A DNA stretch of 64,000 nt, taken from the NCBI GenBank assembly GCA_002786385.1, contig PGCN01000007.1:333591-397590 (forward strand). The letters run 5' to 3'. The notes under the pieces are model-generated. The model saw nothing but the letters and a program-made list of their open reading frames with translations. It did no database searches and was not told the origin of the DNA. Made by a program: the position numbers and the translations under genes. Within the stretch, counting starts at the first letter, position 1. Each line of letters opens with the position of its first letter. Source of the stretch: Flavobacterium sp. FEMGT703F. Lineage in GTDB: Bacteria > Bacteroidota > Bacteroidia > Flavobacteriales > Flavobacteriaceae. Shown piece by piece: positions 51,641 through 60,305 of the stretch.

Positions 51641-51673
51641 ATTAAAACCCTAGTCGCAGACCAGGGTTTTAAT
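51641..51673 (-). terminator. Intrinsic terminator after RteC gene
   Basis: The stem attaaaaccct/agggttttaat (11 bp) overlaps the RteC stop. The loop agtcg...agacc resembles the terminator at 15027-15058. Confidence 0.75.
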
Positions 51674-52508
51674 TGTCTTCCTCAATCATCTTTTGGTTGA
51701 GGTTTTCTGAAAGTGTGTTCAGAAATTTTGTTTTGTTGTTCTTTCTTGCTTTGATATCGAGATATGCCCGATACAATCCATCTTCAATATCAACGTTTAA
51801 CATCCTACCTAAACACATTGCAATCTCTTTGATGTCATTATTGCCATGGTTGATTGCTTTGGATGCATGAAGCGCATAAACAAGCTCGATTAAGTCGACC
51901 TTAGTACCGGTCCAATTAAGATTTGATTTGGTGTTATAGAATAAGCTTTTGGAAATATTTGTCAGTTCCTCTATTCGTTCTTCGTAGAATTCAATAAGAT
52001 TATCGTTGGCCAAAATTAAGGCCACATTATAATCGTATAAACTGCAGCGCCTAACATCAATATAAATTCTAGCAATGTGTTTGTTGATTGATTGTTTGGT
52101 TCCATACCTCGTAAAGTACATGTGATCATAATGTGTAAAACCGCTGCGGTAATACTTGTAAAACTCTTTATCCTTGGTTGATGCCTGATGACATTTGACA
52201 ATTACATCTTTGTAATATTTGATTTTTAGTTTCCGGCTGGTGTTAGGTGCCTTGGATTCTATTTCCAGAATTTTGTGGTAATAAATGTATTTTGAGGTTA
52301 GTTTGCTTTTTAACTCCTTGAAAAAGAAAATTTCCTCTTCGATGTTTTTAAACTCATAACCCTCCAGCCAAATAAATAACTCATTGAGCTTTTCTTCCAA
52401 ATAATTTGACAAATGTTTGGCTTGGCAAATTGGGGAATTATAAGTCGTTTCAGTTCTTAAAATTTCAGAATCAACCTTGCAAAAGAATTCACCACAAAAT
52501 GATTGCAT
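51669..52508 (-). CDS. rteC: RteC-family regulator
   Basis: The protein is 279 residues. The helical body with FFKELKSKLTSKYIYYHKIL, EFYKYYRSGFTHYDHMYFTR and RRCSLYDYNVALILANDNLI matches RteC, which in the Bacteroides element CTnDOT controls the excision operon. There is no RteA/RteB two-component pair nearby, so control here is different. It occupies the slot between integrase and excisionase-like HTH, 119 bases after the integrase. Confidence 0.88.
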   Translation of the reverse strand: MQSFCGEFFCKVDSEILRTETTYNSPICQAKHLSNYLEEKLNELFIWLEGYEFKNIEEEIFFFKELKSKLTSKYIYYHKILEIESKAPNTSRKLKIKYYKDVIVKCHQASTKDKEFYKYYRSGFTHYDHMYFTRYGTKQSINKHIARIYIDVRRCSLYDYNVALILANDNLIEFYEERIEELTNISKSLFYNTKSNLNWTGTKVDLIELVYALHASKAINHGNNDIKEIAMCLGRMLNVDIEDGLYRAYLDIKARKNNKTKFLNTLSENLNQKMIEEDN

Positions 52509-52570
52509 GATGTATAGTTTATATTGATTTGGTTTGTTTTGTGCTAAAATACTGTAATTTATAAAATAAA

Positions 52571-52593
52571 AAAGTACACAAAAAGTGTACTTT
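52571..52593 (-). terminator. Intrinsic terminator after integrase gene
   Basis: The stem aaagtacac/gtgtacttt with a 5-base loop is followed on the minus strand by TTTATTTTAT. It separates the integrase and rteC transcripts. Confidence 0.75.
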
Positions 52594-52627
52594 AAAACAA
52601 TATTATTTGATATGGTTTAAAACCAAA

Positions 52628-53875
52628 TCAGGTTCCTGATTTATGAGTAATTAAGTATGAGTTAGTCCCGAATTTAGATTTTAAAGCTATCATGTCTTCA
52701 CTAATTTTCTTGTCTAAGATTTTAGCATAATGTTGGGTAGTTTTCAAATTGGTGTGCCCTAACATTTTACTGACGGTTTCCAACGGTACACCGTTAGACA
52801 GCGTTACTGTTGTCGCAAAAGTATGTCGGGCAATGTGAAAGGTTAAGTCTTTTTTAATACCGCATACATCAGCTATTTCCTTTAGGTAGGCGTTCATTTT
52901 TTGGTTGCTTAAAATAGGCAGTAATCTGTTTTCATTTATACAAACCGGATGATTCTCGTATTTGGATATTATTTTCTGTGCTGTTGGCAGCAATGGAATT
53001 TTTGAAGCGGTATCCGTTTTTTGACGGTTTTTGAATATCCACTTATCGCCATCTATTCCCATGGCGATGTTGTCTGTAGTAAGCTGCTGAACATCGATAT
53101 AGGCAAGGCCTGTGAAGCAAGAGAAAATGAATATGTCGCGGACAAGTTCCAACCGCTCAGTTGTAAATTGTTTATTGATGATTTCCTCTAATTCTTTTTC
53201 GGTAAGAAACTCTCGAATGACTTCTTTAATTTTGGCTTTATAATTAACAAATGGGTCCTTTTGCAGCCATCCATTAGCCAAACATTGGTTTATTATTTTA
53301 TGGAAGTTCTTGATGTATTTAACAGCGGTATTGTTTGCACATTTTCTAACACTTCGTAAATAAAACTCATATTCTGTAATAAATGCATGGTCAATCTTAT
53401 CAATATTGATATCAGAGATGTTGTATTTCCAAATAAGAAATTCTTTAGTGTGCTTTAATGATGTTTCATATCGCTCCAAAGTTCCGGCAGCATATTCATG
53501 GCCGACCAATTCTTTAATTTTGCGATTGTGCTCCACGAAGATAGGGATGAGCATTCGTTCTCTAACTTTTATATCCAAGAGTCTGTTTTTGAATTCCTCT
53601 AAAGTAACTGTTATACCATCTTTTAAAAGTTCAAAGTGAATTTCATTAATTCGGTTTTTTGTAAAATCAAGTAAACTGTTAATTGAACAAGCCTCCTCTG
53701 AATTACCTTTCATTCTGCCTTGTTCAGAGGACCATTTTGAAGGTTCAATAAATTTTTTGGTACTATACTCGAGTCTTTTACCATCTACGGTTAATCGAAT
53801 ATAAATTGGGAATTGTCCAGAGGAATTGACCTTAGTCGACTTTGCATAAAAATGCGTAGTGATTTTTGTTTTCAT
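52628..53875 (-). CDS. Tyrosine integrase of element B
   Basis: The protein is 415 residues. An arm-binding domain (1-95), core-binding domain (about 100-215) and catalytic domain follow: RDIFIFSCFTGLAYIDV (Arg I), TFHIARHTFATTVTLSNGVP (HxxR with preceding Arg), GHTNLKTTQHYAKI (His and Tyr). It is related to the integrase at 11218-12462 but clearly a separate gene, with the same size and layout. Its 5' end is 283 bases from the tRNA-Ser 3' end. It should drive integration and excision at that tRNA. Confidence 0.92.
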   Translation of the reverse strand: MKTKITTHFYAKSTKVNSSGQFPIYIRLTVDGKRLEYSTKKFIEPSKWSSEQGRMKGNSEEACSINSLLDFTKNRINEIHFELLKDGITVTLEEFKNRLLDIKVRERMLIPIFVEHNRKIKELVGHEYAAGTLERYETSLKHTKEFLIWKYNISDINIDKIDHAFITEYEFYLRSVRKCANNTAVKYIKNFHKIINQCLANGWLQKDPFVNYKAKIKEVIREFLTEKELEEIINKQFTTERLELVRDIFIFSCFTGLAYIDVQQLTTDNIAMGIDGDKWIFKNRQKTDTASKIPLLPTAQKIISKYENHPVCINENRLLPILSNQKMNAYLKEIADVCGIKKDLTFHIARHTFATTVTLSNGVPLETVSKMLGHTNLKTTQHYAKILDKKISEDMIALKSKFGTNSYLITHKSGT

Positions 53876-54013
53876 TTTTGGTAACCTTTAAGTTAGAAAT
53901 AATTTATAAAAAGGTTTGCCAATTGACAAGATGTTCAAGTATTGAAAAGGTTACTGAACATGTTAAGCACCGTTTGTGTAATAGCAGTAAATACAATGCT
54001 TAAGCGAATTTTG

Positions 54014-54050
54014 CGAGACCCGGATCATATATTTTTTTGGGTCTCGATTT
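54014..54050. promoter_or_regulatory. Candidate integrase B arm sites, right
   Basis: cgagaccc (54014-54021) and the inverse gggtctcgattt (54039-54050) form a hairpin, and the latter matches 12803-12814 near the left end. Confidence 0.35.
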
Positions 54051-54101
54051 AGTCCCTTGTATTTTAAAAAAGAATGAATAATTTGGTTGATTCAAAAATG
54101 G

Positions 54102-54135
54102 AAAAACCCCAAAATCATAGGATTTTGAGGTTTTT
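54102..54135 (-). terminator. Terminator of tRNA-Ser
   Basis: aaaaaccccaaaatc (54102-54116) pairs with gattttgaggttttt (54121-54135, one mismatch), followed on the minus strand by a T-run, 24 bases past the tRNA 3' end. Confidence 0.75.
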
Positions 54136-54158
54136 TATTTCCTTTGAAAGAAATACTG

Positions 54159-54243
54159 CGGAGAAAGAGGGATTCGAACCCCCGGACCTGTTACAGTCAA
54201 CAGTTTTCAAGACTGCCGCAATCGACCACTCTGCCATTTCTCC
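54159..54243 (-). tRNA. tRNA-Ser(UGA), insertion target
   Basis: The 85-base gene on the minus strand folds with acceptor arms GGAGAAA/TTTCTCC, discriminator G, the class II variable arm (GACTG...CAGGTC), T-loop TTCGAAT, and anticodon loop CTTGAAA (anticodon TGA, reads UCA). CCA is not encoded. The last 16 bases of the gene (54159-54174) recur at 12733-12748 as the element att core. Confidence 0.92.
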
Positions 54244-54406
54244 AATAAGTCGGTGCCTACTTGCGTAATGCGGATGCAAATATAACAACCTTTTTCTTTT
54301 TCCAAAACGATTTTGAGGAAAAAATAAAGATATTTTTTTAAGTAGTGGCTATATCGTTAATGCTGTGTTGGTTACTCTTTATTTACAGTATCCTGAAAAG
54401 TCACTT

Positions 54407-55870
54407 TTATAGTTTGTTGATGTAGTTACTATACAAATCTCTGAATTGGTAGCCTACCGCAACTCGGTCTTTGCTTAACTTATCATAGGCTACTAACCCC
54501 CACAGTAAAAATTCTTTTAGGAAATATTGGTCTTCCGGTAAGCAGTGAGGTTGGTATTTTTGGATTACATCTTCCAAGGGCTTAATGCTATCCAATTGTT
54601 GCTGGTAAGTCTCGTTTGAAGCCTCGTCAAGGAGTTCGAAACCTGTCTCGATAAAAAACCATTCCAGTACTTTGGCATACGGACTGGCATCGGCATCCCG
54701 TTCCAATTTTTCTATTTTGGGGAAATAAGCCGGAAAAAAGGTTTTAATGGCATCGTTTATGAGATGCTGGGCCACTACTACAGCCCCTTCTTGTTCGCCT
54801 TCATACACCAGTTCTACTTTCCCGGTAACCGCCGGTATGATCCCCATAAAGTCGGACAAACGCACTGTAGTGGTATCTGCTCCTGTTACAAGCGCCCGGC
54901 GCTCGGCAGTACTCACTAAGTTTTCATAAGCGGTGATACTCATTCGGGCACTTACCCCGCTTTTGGCATCGATAAACTCACTCTCTCGGGCTTCAAAACT
55001 AATTTGCTCCAACAAGTCTTTGGCCAACGAGGGTACATACACTGTTTGGTTTTGTTGTGCATCTAACTTAGCTTCTTGTTGGGTAATGGTGCGAGCTACT
55101 GCAATAGTTTCAGGGTAATGGGTTAGTATTTGAGAACCAATACGGTCTTTTAATGGCGTTACGATACTGCCTCTGTTGGTATAATCTTCAGGATTGGCAG
55201 TGAAAACAAATTGCATGTCCAGCGGCAATCGGAGTTTGAATCCTCTGATTTGAATATCGCCTTCCTGCAAGATGTTGAACAAGGCCACTTGAATGCGCGC
55301 CTGCAAATCGGGCAACTCATTGATGACAAACAAACATCGATTAGCACGAGGAATCATTCCAAAATGAATGACACGGTCATCAGCATAAGACAGTTTTAAA
55401 TGGGCCGCTTTTATCGGGTCAATATCGCCTATCAAATCGGCTACGGTTACATCAGGAGTGGCTAACTTTTCAAAGAAACGCTCGCTGCGGTGTAGCCAAC
55501 TGATTGGAGTGGCATCGCCTAGCTCGGCGATAAGGTCTTGGGCAAAACGCGACAAGGGTTGCAAAGGATCATCGTTAATCTCGGAACCTGCCACCACCGG
55601 TATGTATTCGTCCAGCAAATCAATCATTTTACGGGCCAAGCGGGTTTTGGCTTGCCCTCGAAGTCCCAATAAATTGATATTGTGACGCGATAAGATGGCG
55701 CGCTCCAACTCGGGAATAACGGTATGTTCAAATCCATAAACAGCTTCAAAAACGGGCTTACCCGACTTTAGTTTTCGGCGCAAATTATCACGTAACTCGT
55801 CTTTGATACTTTTGGAGGTATACCCCGATTGTTTCAAGGCGCCTAGTGTGTTTATAGTTGTTGTATTCAT
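54407..55870 (-). CDS. MoxR/ChlI-like AAA+ ATPase
   Basis: The protein is 487 residues. The magnesium chelatase-like fold has a Walker A variant GLRGQAKTRL (69-78), NRCLFVINELPDLQARIQVA around Walker B, VFTANPEDYTNRGSIVTPLK, DRIGSQI at the sensor and lid. It has no selectable chelatase activity here, as no porphyrin genes are near. The AAA+ with a VWA partner suggests a chaperone-like remodelling role, as for RavA/ViaA or MoxR. The VWA gene lies 38 bases upstream. The gene is visibly richer in G+C than the island. Confidence 0.85.
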   Translation of the reverse strand: MNTTTINTLGALKQSGYTSKSIKDELRDNLRRKLKSGKPVFEAVYGFEHTVIPELERAILSRHNINLLGLRGQAKTRLARKMIDLLDEYIPVVAGSEINDDPLQPLSRFAQDLIAELGDATPISWLHRSERFFEKLATPDVTVADLIGDIDPIKAAHLKLSYADDRVIHFGMIPRANRCLFVINELPDLQARIQVALFNILQEGDIQIRGFKLRLPLDMQFVFTANPEDYTNRGSIVTPLKDRIGSQILTHYPETIAVARTITQQEAKLDAQQNQTVYVPSLAKDLLEQISFEARESEFIDAKSGVSARMSITAYENLVSTAERRALVTGADTTTVRLSDFMGIIPAVTGKVELVYEGEQEGAVVVAQHLINDAIKTFFPAYFPKIEKLERDADASPYAKVLEWFFIETGFELLDEASNETYQQQLDSIKPLEDVIQKYQPHCLPEDQYFLKEFLLWGLVAYDKLSKDRVAVGYQFRDLYSNYINKL

Positions 55871-55908
55871 TGCTTTCTTTGTTATCTTGTTATATAGTTT
55901 TGTAATGA

Positions 55909-57027
55909 CTATTTTAATTTCTTCTTTCTGTTGGTTTCATAATCCTCAAAAATCATTTCTCCCAATCCCTTTAATCCGGTGTAAAAGGCTTTTCCCTGGT
56001 TGGCTTCTGTGAATCGGTTGACAAATTTTTGCAAATAAGGATCGTTGGCTATCATAAAGGTGGTTATGGGAATGTGCAATTTACGGGCTTGTGCCGCTTG
56101 GTTGTAACACTGCTCTACAATATAATTATCTAAACCATTGCTGTTCATGTAGTAAGTTCCGTCTTTCTCGCGCACACAGCTAGGTTTGCCATCAGTAATC
56201 ATAAAAATCTGTTTGTTGGTATTGCGCTTTCTACGGAGGATGTCCATGGCTAATTGCAAACCGGCTACTGTGTTGGTATGATAAGGTCCTACCATTAGAT
56301 AGGGCAAATCCTTAATGGCAATGGTCCAGGCATCGTTTCCGAAAACCAAAATATCTATAGTGTCTTTCGGATAGCGTGTAGTAATTAACTCGGCCAACGC
56401 CATCGCTACTTTTTTAGCAGGAGTAATCCGGTCTTCACCGTACAATATCATACTGTGGCTGATATCTATCATCAACACCGTACTCATTTGGGCTTTGTAC
56501 TGACGGTCTTCTACGACTAAATCGTTCTCGGTAAGCTGAAACTCCCCTACACCGTTGTTAATTTGGGCGTTTCGGATGCTCTCGGTGAGCGCAATGTGCT
56601 CTAAGCCATCGCCATAATGATAAGCCCTGAACTCGCCTGTTTTCTCATCGCCATTGCCCGAGTATTTGGTTTTGTGGTTCCCGCTGCCCGACTTGTTGAG
56701 ATTGCCAAATATTTGGTCGAGCGCCGCCTGTCGGATGGCTCTTTCGGTTTTGGCGGTAATACCTATACCCCCGGTACCATCGGGTTTTACTTCCTCACGG
56801 ATGTACCCCTTTTTCTTTAAGTCTTCGATAAAGTCGTCAACGGTATAATGCTCGTCGGTGAGTTTATACTCTACATCCAACTGTCGCAACCAATCGATTG
56901 CTTCCTCAAAATCGCCTGAGGTGTGGGTAATGAGCTCTTTGAACAGGTCGAATAGTTTATCGAATGGCGAAAGAAAGGGCGCTTCGTAGGGCTTGAAGAA
57001 AAATCCTTTTTTGGTTTGCTTTTCCAT
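55909..57027 (-). CDS. VWA domain protein, partner of the AAA+ ATPase
   Basis: The protein is 372 residues. The von Willebrand A domain starts near residue 180 with the MIDAS motif VLMIDISHSMILYGEDR (DxSxS), with GPYHTNTVAGLQLAMDILRR and MITDGKPSC following. The N-terminal 175 residues contain a helical part and a Gly-rich linker (GSGNHKTKYSGNGDEKTGEF). It should be a substrate adaptor for the AAA+ ATPase encoded next to it. Confidence 0.85.
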   Translation of the reverse strand: MEKQTKKGFFFKPYEAPFLSPFDKLFDLFKELITHTSGDFEEAIDWLRQLDVEYKLTDEHYTVDDFIEDLKKKGYIREEVKPDGTGGIGITAKTERAIRQAALDQIFGNLNKSGSGNHKTKYSGNGDEKTGEFRAYHYGDGLEHIALTESIRNAQINNGVGEFQLTENDLVVEDRQYKAQMSTVLMIDISHSMILYGEDRITPAKKVAMALAELITTRYPKDTIDILVFGNDAWTIAIKDLPYLMVGPYHTNTVAGLQLAMDILRRKRNTNKQIFMITDGKPSCVREKDGTYYMNSNGLDNYIVEQCYNQAAQARKLHIPITTFMIANDPYLQKFVNRFTEANQGKAFYTGLKGLGEMIFEDYETNRKKKLK

Positions 57028-57190
57028 TATATAAAAATATCACTTCTGGTTCATAAGTGGGCACAAACGAATGTTAATTATTAGTGAAATTGTGGGGAAC
57101 TGAGGTTTTGAGGTTCTGAGATTGTTAAAAGCCTAAAGGCTTTTGTACCTGACTGCCACCGGCAGTCCTCCTCTTAATATCAAAGGTGCT

Positions 57191-57412
57191 AAGGTTTTCC
57201 TTTGCTCCGGAATACCCTTCTGGGAACAGCGAAGCTAATCCCTTAATTTAATACGAACTATTACGAACTGAAGTTCGTGTACCTGAAGCCCAAAGGGCTT
57301 CCTCCTCTTACTATCAAATGCAAAGGAAAACCCGAAACTTTCGTTTCGGGTTTTTTGTTTTAAGGCCGCGTCAAAAGCTCGCTTTTCCTTCGGCAGTCGC
57401 TTCGCTCGTGTG
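57191..57412. repeat. Dispersed repeat block, copy 2
   Basis: Reverse-complement match in three parts to 2780-3083 (57191-57242, 57327-57356, 57387-57412). The central part is a cccgaaac/gtttcggg hairpin. There is no gene here. Between 57028 and 57529 I see no other coding signal. Confidence 0.65.
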
Positions 57413-57529
57413 TAAGAAGCTTTAAAACAATAAACCAATGCCACTTCTGAAAGTACCTAAAATCAGGTAATTTGAAAGGACTTCATCGGTTAACATCCTA
57501 AAGATGCTTATTTTTGGACTTAAAAAATT

Positions 57530-59524
57530 ATGCAAAGAATAGTATTGACAGTCTTTTGTTTGGTATTTTCTTTTGGGTATGCCCAAAGGCTGAACACGCT
57601 ATACGATGACAAAGCCTTTACCGACAGTCTTTCGAGGGTGATACAAACCACCAAAAACGACAGCATTAAAGCCTTTAACGCTTTTAAATTGGCCGATCTT
57701 TATCGAAAGAATAAGAATATGTCAGCTTTCCGACAATACCTTAAAATTGGGAATCAATTTGCCGCAACCTCCCCTTATTTAAAAGACAGTGGCATTTATT
57801 ATAATGCTTTAGAGTATGCGGTGAAAAATGACCCGAACCGCTATGCTGCGGGCATGAAAGCCGCCTTGCAAAAATTAAAAAAATACCGGTTTGAGGAAAG
57901 TTATAACCTCCAAACGCTAATACTGCAAAATTTATCTATTTACTACCAAACCCATAACAATCCCAAAGAGGCTTTACGGATTTTGACGGATGAGGCTATT
58001 CCGCTCGCCAAAAAATACAATAATCCCACAGTGTTGGGCAATTTATATAGCCTCATCGGGATTGCCATCATGAACAACGGCGATCGCACCAAAGCCAACG
58101 AATACTTTCAAAAAGCCATAGGCGAAATGGAAAAAGACTCGCCCAAAAAGGCCCCGGATGTGTTGGAATCTAAAATTGAGTTGTATATCGTAGCCGCCGA
58201 AAATTTGATCTATAGGGACCAATTGCAAGCTGCTCAAAAATTATTGAACAAAGCCTTTAGTGTCTTGAAAAATCATCCCAAATCCAATCTTAACGGGCTG
58301 TATTATTTTGCAGATGGTTTGTCCTATTTTAAACAAAATAAATTTAACAGAGCCATTGCGAGCTACGATAAAGGCATCGCCAACTGTTTGCTCAATAAGG
58401 ATATGTTTTCTCTCGACCGGTTGCGATTTGTAAAATACCAAGCGCTCTATGCCCTAGAGAAATATAAGGAATCTAACGATATTTTAATTGAAATGGTTGA
58501 TAGCGGCCGACTGCTCTTAGGGGATCAAAAAAACTATTATAAAGAAATAGCACTAACCTTTGAGAAACTCGGAGAGTATAAAAAAGCCAATGAATACAAC
58601 CAAAAATACATCCAACTGAATGACAGTTTAACGGCTTCTAACACCAAGGAAGAAATCGCGCTTTTGGAAGCCAAATTCAACAAAATTGAAAATGAAACTA
58701 AAATCAAAGAGCTAAAAACCGAAAAAGCCAAAGCCGATCTTGCCATACAAAACAACACCCTCAAGAACTCATTACTGGTGCTTTTATCTATGGTTTTGCT
58801 AATTGGCATTACATTTATTTTTATCCAGATCCGCAACAAAGAAAAACTGATCAAAGAGAAAGAATTGAAAAGCAAACAAAAAATAGATTTACTGAAAAAA
58901 CAAAAAGAAGTAGAAATTATCCAAGCCATGCTCGATGGTGAAGAAGTAGAACGCAAACGCATTGCCAAAGAGTTACATGACGGCATTGGCAGTAAATTGT
59001 CGGCCTTAAAAATCATGTTGTCTCGCCTTGACCTTCACGAAAGCCGAAGCAAAGAACAGATCAATCAATTGATAAGCACCTCCATAAACGAATTGCGCCA
59101 AATCTCCTATAACTTGGTTCCGGAAACCCTCTTAAAATTGGGAATTGAAAAAGCCTTGAGCGATTTGTGTTATTTGCTGCATTCGGATACTACTAAAATC
59201 GAATTCCAATCTTTCGGGATGACCAACAACATTCCCATTTCAAGTCAAATCAACATCTACCGTATCATCCAAGAATTAATAAACAATGCCTTGAAACACT
59301 CGGATTGTACCGAAATTTTAGTCTCCTGCAGTCAAAACGAAAACATGTTTTATATTGCTGTAGAAGACAACGGAAAAGGATTTAACTTAGAACAAATGGA
59401 GAGCGGTACGGGTTTGGGTTTAAAAAACATCAAAAGTCGAATCGAATTGTTAGACGGCTCTTACACCATCGATAGCAACGAAACGGGAACAGCCTATAAT
59501 ATTGAACTAAAAATAAAGGCATGA
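57530..59524 (+). CDS. TPR-containing sensor histidine kinase (HisKA_3/NarL type)
   Basis: The protein is 664 residues with a signal peptide (LTVFCLVFSFGYAQ). About 360 residues of tetratricopeptide repeats (for example AIMNNGDRTKANEYFQKAIG, KLGEYKKANEYNQKYIQLND) face the periplasm. A single span near 405-425 leads into a coiled coil, then the HisKA_3 box VERKRIAKELHDGIGSKLSA with His483, and an HATPase domain (ELINNALKHSD, VEDNGKGFN, GTGLGLKNIKSRI). It should phosphorylate the response regulator encoded with a 4-base overlap. The ligand is unknown. Confidence 0.9.
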   Translation: MQRIVLTVFCLVFSFGYAQRLNTLYDDKAFTDSLSRVIQTTKNDSIKAFNAFKLADLYRKNKNMSAFRQYLKIGNQFAATSPYLKDSGIYYNALEYAVKNDPNRYAAGMKAALQKLKKYRFEESYNLQTLILQNLSIYYQTHNNPKEALRILTDEAIPLAKKYNNPTVLGNLYSLIGIAIMNNGDRTKANEYFQKAIGEMEKDSPKKAPDVLESKIELYIVAAENLIYRDQLQAAQKLLNKAFSVLKNHPKSNLNGLYYFADGLSYFKQNKFNRAIASYDKGIANCLLNKDMFSLDRLRFVKYQALYALEKYKESNDILIEMVDSGRLLLGDQKNYYKEIALTFEKLGEYKKANEYNQKYIQLNDSLTASNTKEEIALLEAKFNKIENETKIKELKTEKAKADLAIQNNTLKNSLLVLLSMVLLIGITFIFIQIRNKEKLIKEKELKSKQKIDLLKKQKEVEIIQAMLDGEEVERKRIAKELHDGIGSKLSALKIMLSRLDLHESRSKEQINQLISTSINELRQISYNLVPETLLKLGIEKALSDLCYLLHSDTTKIEFQSFGMTNNIPISSQINIYRIIQELINNALKHSDCTEILVSCSQNENMFYIAVEDNGKGFNLEQMESGTGLGLKNIKSRIELLDGSYTIDSNETGTAYNIELKIKA

Positions 59525-60156
59525 GTACTCCAAAAACCAAAATAGCCATACTCGACGACCACCCTCTGATCATTGAGGGCTTAAAATTATTGTTTTCCGC
59601 TTCGAGCACCTACGAAGTATCGGCCAGTTTTAAATCTGCTGAGGAACTTTTTGCCTATGAAAACATGAATCATATTGACGTATTGCTGTTGGATGTTTTT
59701 TTAACCCATGACAACGGGATTGATGTGTGTTTGAAAGTAAAAAAACTACACCCTAAGTTGATTGTTTTGGGTATGAGCAGTCAATCGGAACGCAGCATCG
59801 TGATGCAAATGATAAAGAACGGTGCCAGCGGATACCTGCTCAAAAGTGCCGGTTTGGAAGAATTTGTCTATTGCATATCCCACGCGCTCAACGGCAGTGT
59901 CGTGTTTAGCAAAGAAGTACAAAAAATTATCGATAAAGTACAGCTGTCCGACCTCAAAAGCATCCCCAGATTAACCCGTAGAGAAAAAGAAATATTAAAA
60001 CTGCTGATAGAAGGTAAATCCACGCAACAGATTTCAGACGAACTCTTTTTGAGTTATTTGACAACCCAAACCCACAGAAGAAATCTGTTGTATAAATTTC
60101 AAGTCAAAAATGTAGCAGAACTGGTGAGCTTTGCCTTAAAAAATGGTTTGCTCTAG
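59521..60156 (+). CDS. LuxR-family response regulator
   Basis: The protein is 211 residues. The receiver domain has the acidic pair (LDDHPL), Asp58 (VLLLDVF) as phosphoacceptor and the Lys near 107. The C-terminal LuxR helix-turn-helix starts LTRREKEILKLLIEGKSTQQ, ISDELFLSYLTTQTHRRNLL. It overlaps the kinase gene by 4 bases, so they are cotranscribed. Confidence 0.92.
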   Translation: MSTPKTKIAILDDHPLIIEGLKLLFSASSTYEVSASFKSAEELFAYENMNHIDVLLLDVFLTHDNGIDVCLKVKKLHPKLIVLGMSSQSERSIVMQMIKNGASGYLLKSAGLEEFVYCISHALNGSVVFSKEVQKIIDKVQLSDLKSIPRLTRREKEILKLLIEGKSTQQISDELFLSYLTTQTHRRNLLYKFQVKNVAELVSFALKNGLL

Positions 60157-60201
60157 AACCTACCGTTTCCCTGTCAAACTTTTCCCTAAGTTTTAAAAAA
60201 T

Positions 60202-60241
60202 AACAAAGGGTTCAACTCAATTGAAAGTCAAACCCTTTGTT
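60202..60241. terminator. Bidirectional terminator
   Basis: aacaaagggtt (60202-60212) pairs with aaccctttgtt (60231-60241) between the converging response-regulator and T9SS genes. Confidence 0.7.
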
Positions 60242-60305
60242 TCCATAGTATGCTGTTTGAATCTTTGTTGGTAGTGAGCCTTTAACACACTCCTAGTAAG
60301 ACTGA

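Larger units (their letters stand above)
12732..54174. mobile_element. Integrated metal-resistance island (element B) in tRNA-Ser
   Basis: About 41 kb lies between the tRNA-Ser 3'-end copy at 12732-12748 and the intact tRNA at 54159. The integrase (52628-53875) and RteC (51669-52508) are at the tRNA-proximal end, followed by an excisionase-like HTH and a replication pair. The cargo is two metal-efflux modules. I find no relaxase, coupling protein or type IV secretion genes, so it is either a non-conjugative genomic island, a mobilisable element or a decayed ICE. The boundaries are inferred from repeats and gene order. Confidence 0.7.
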
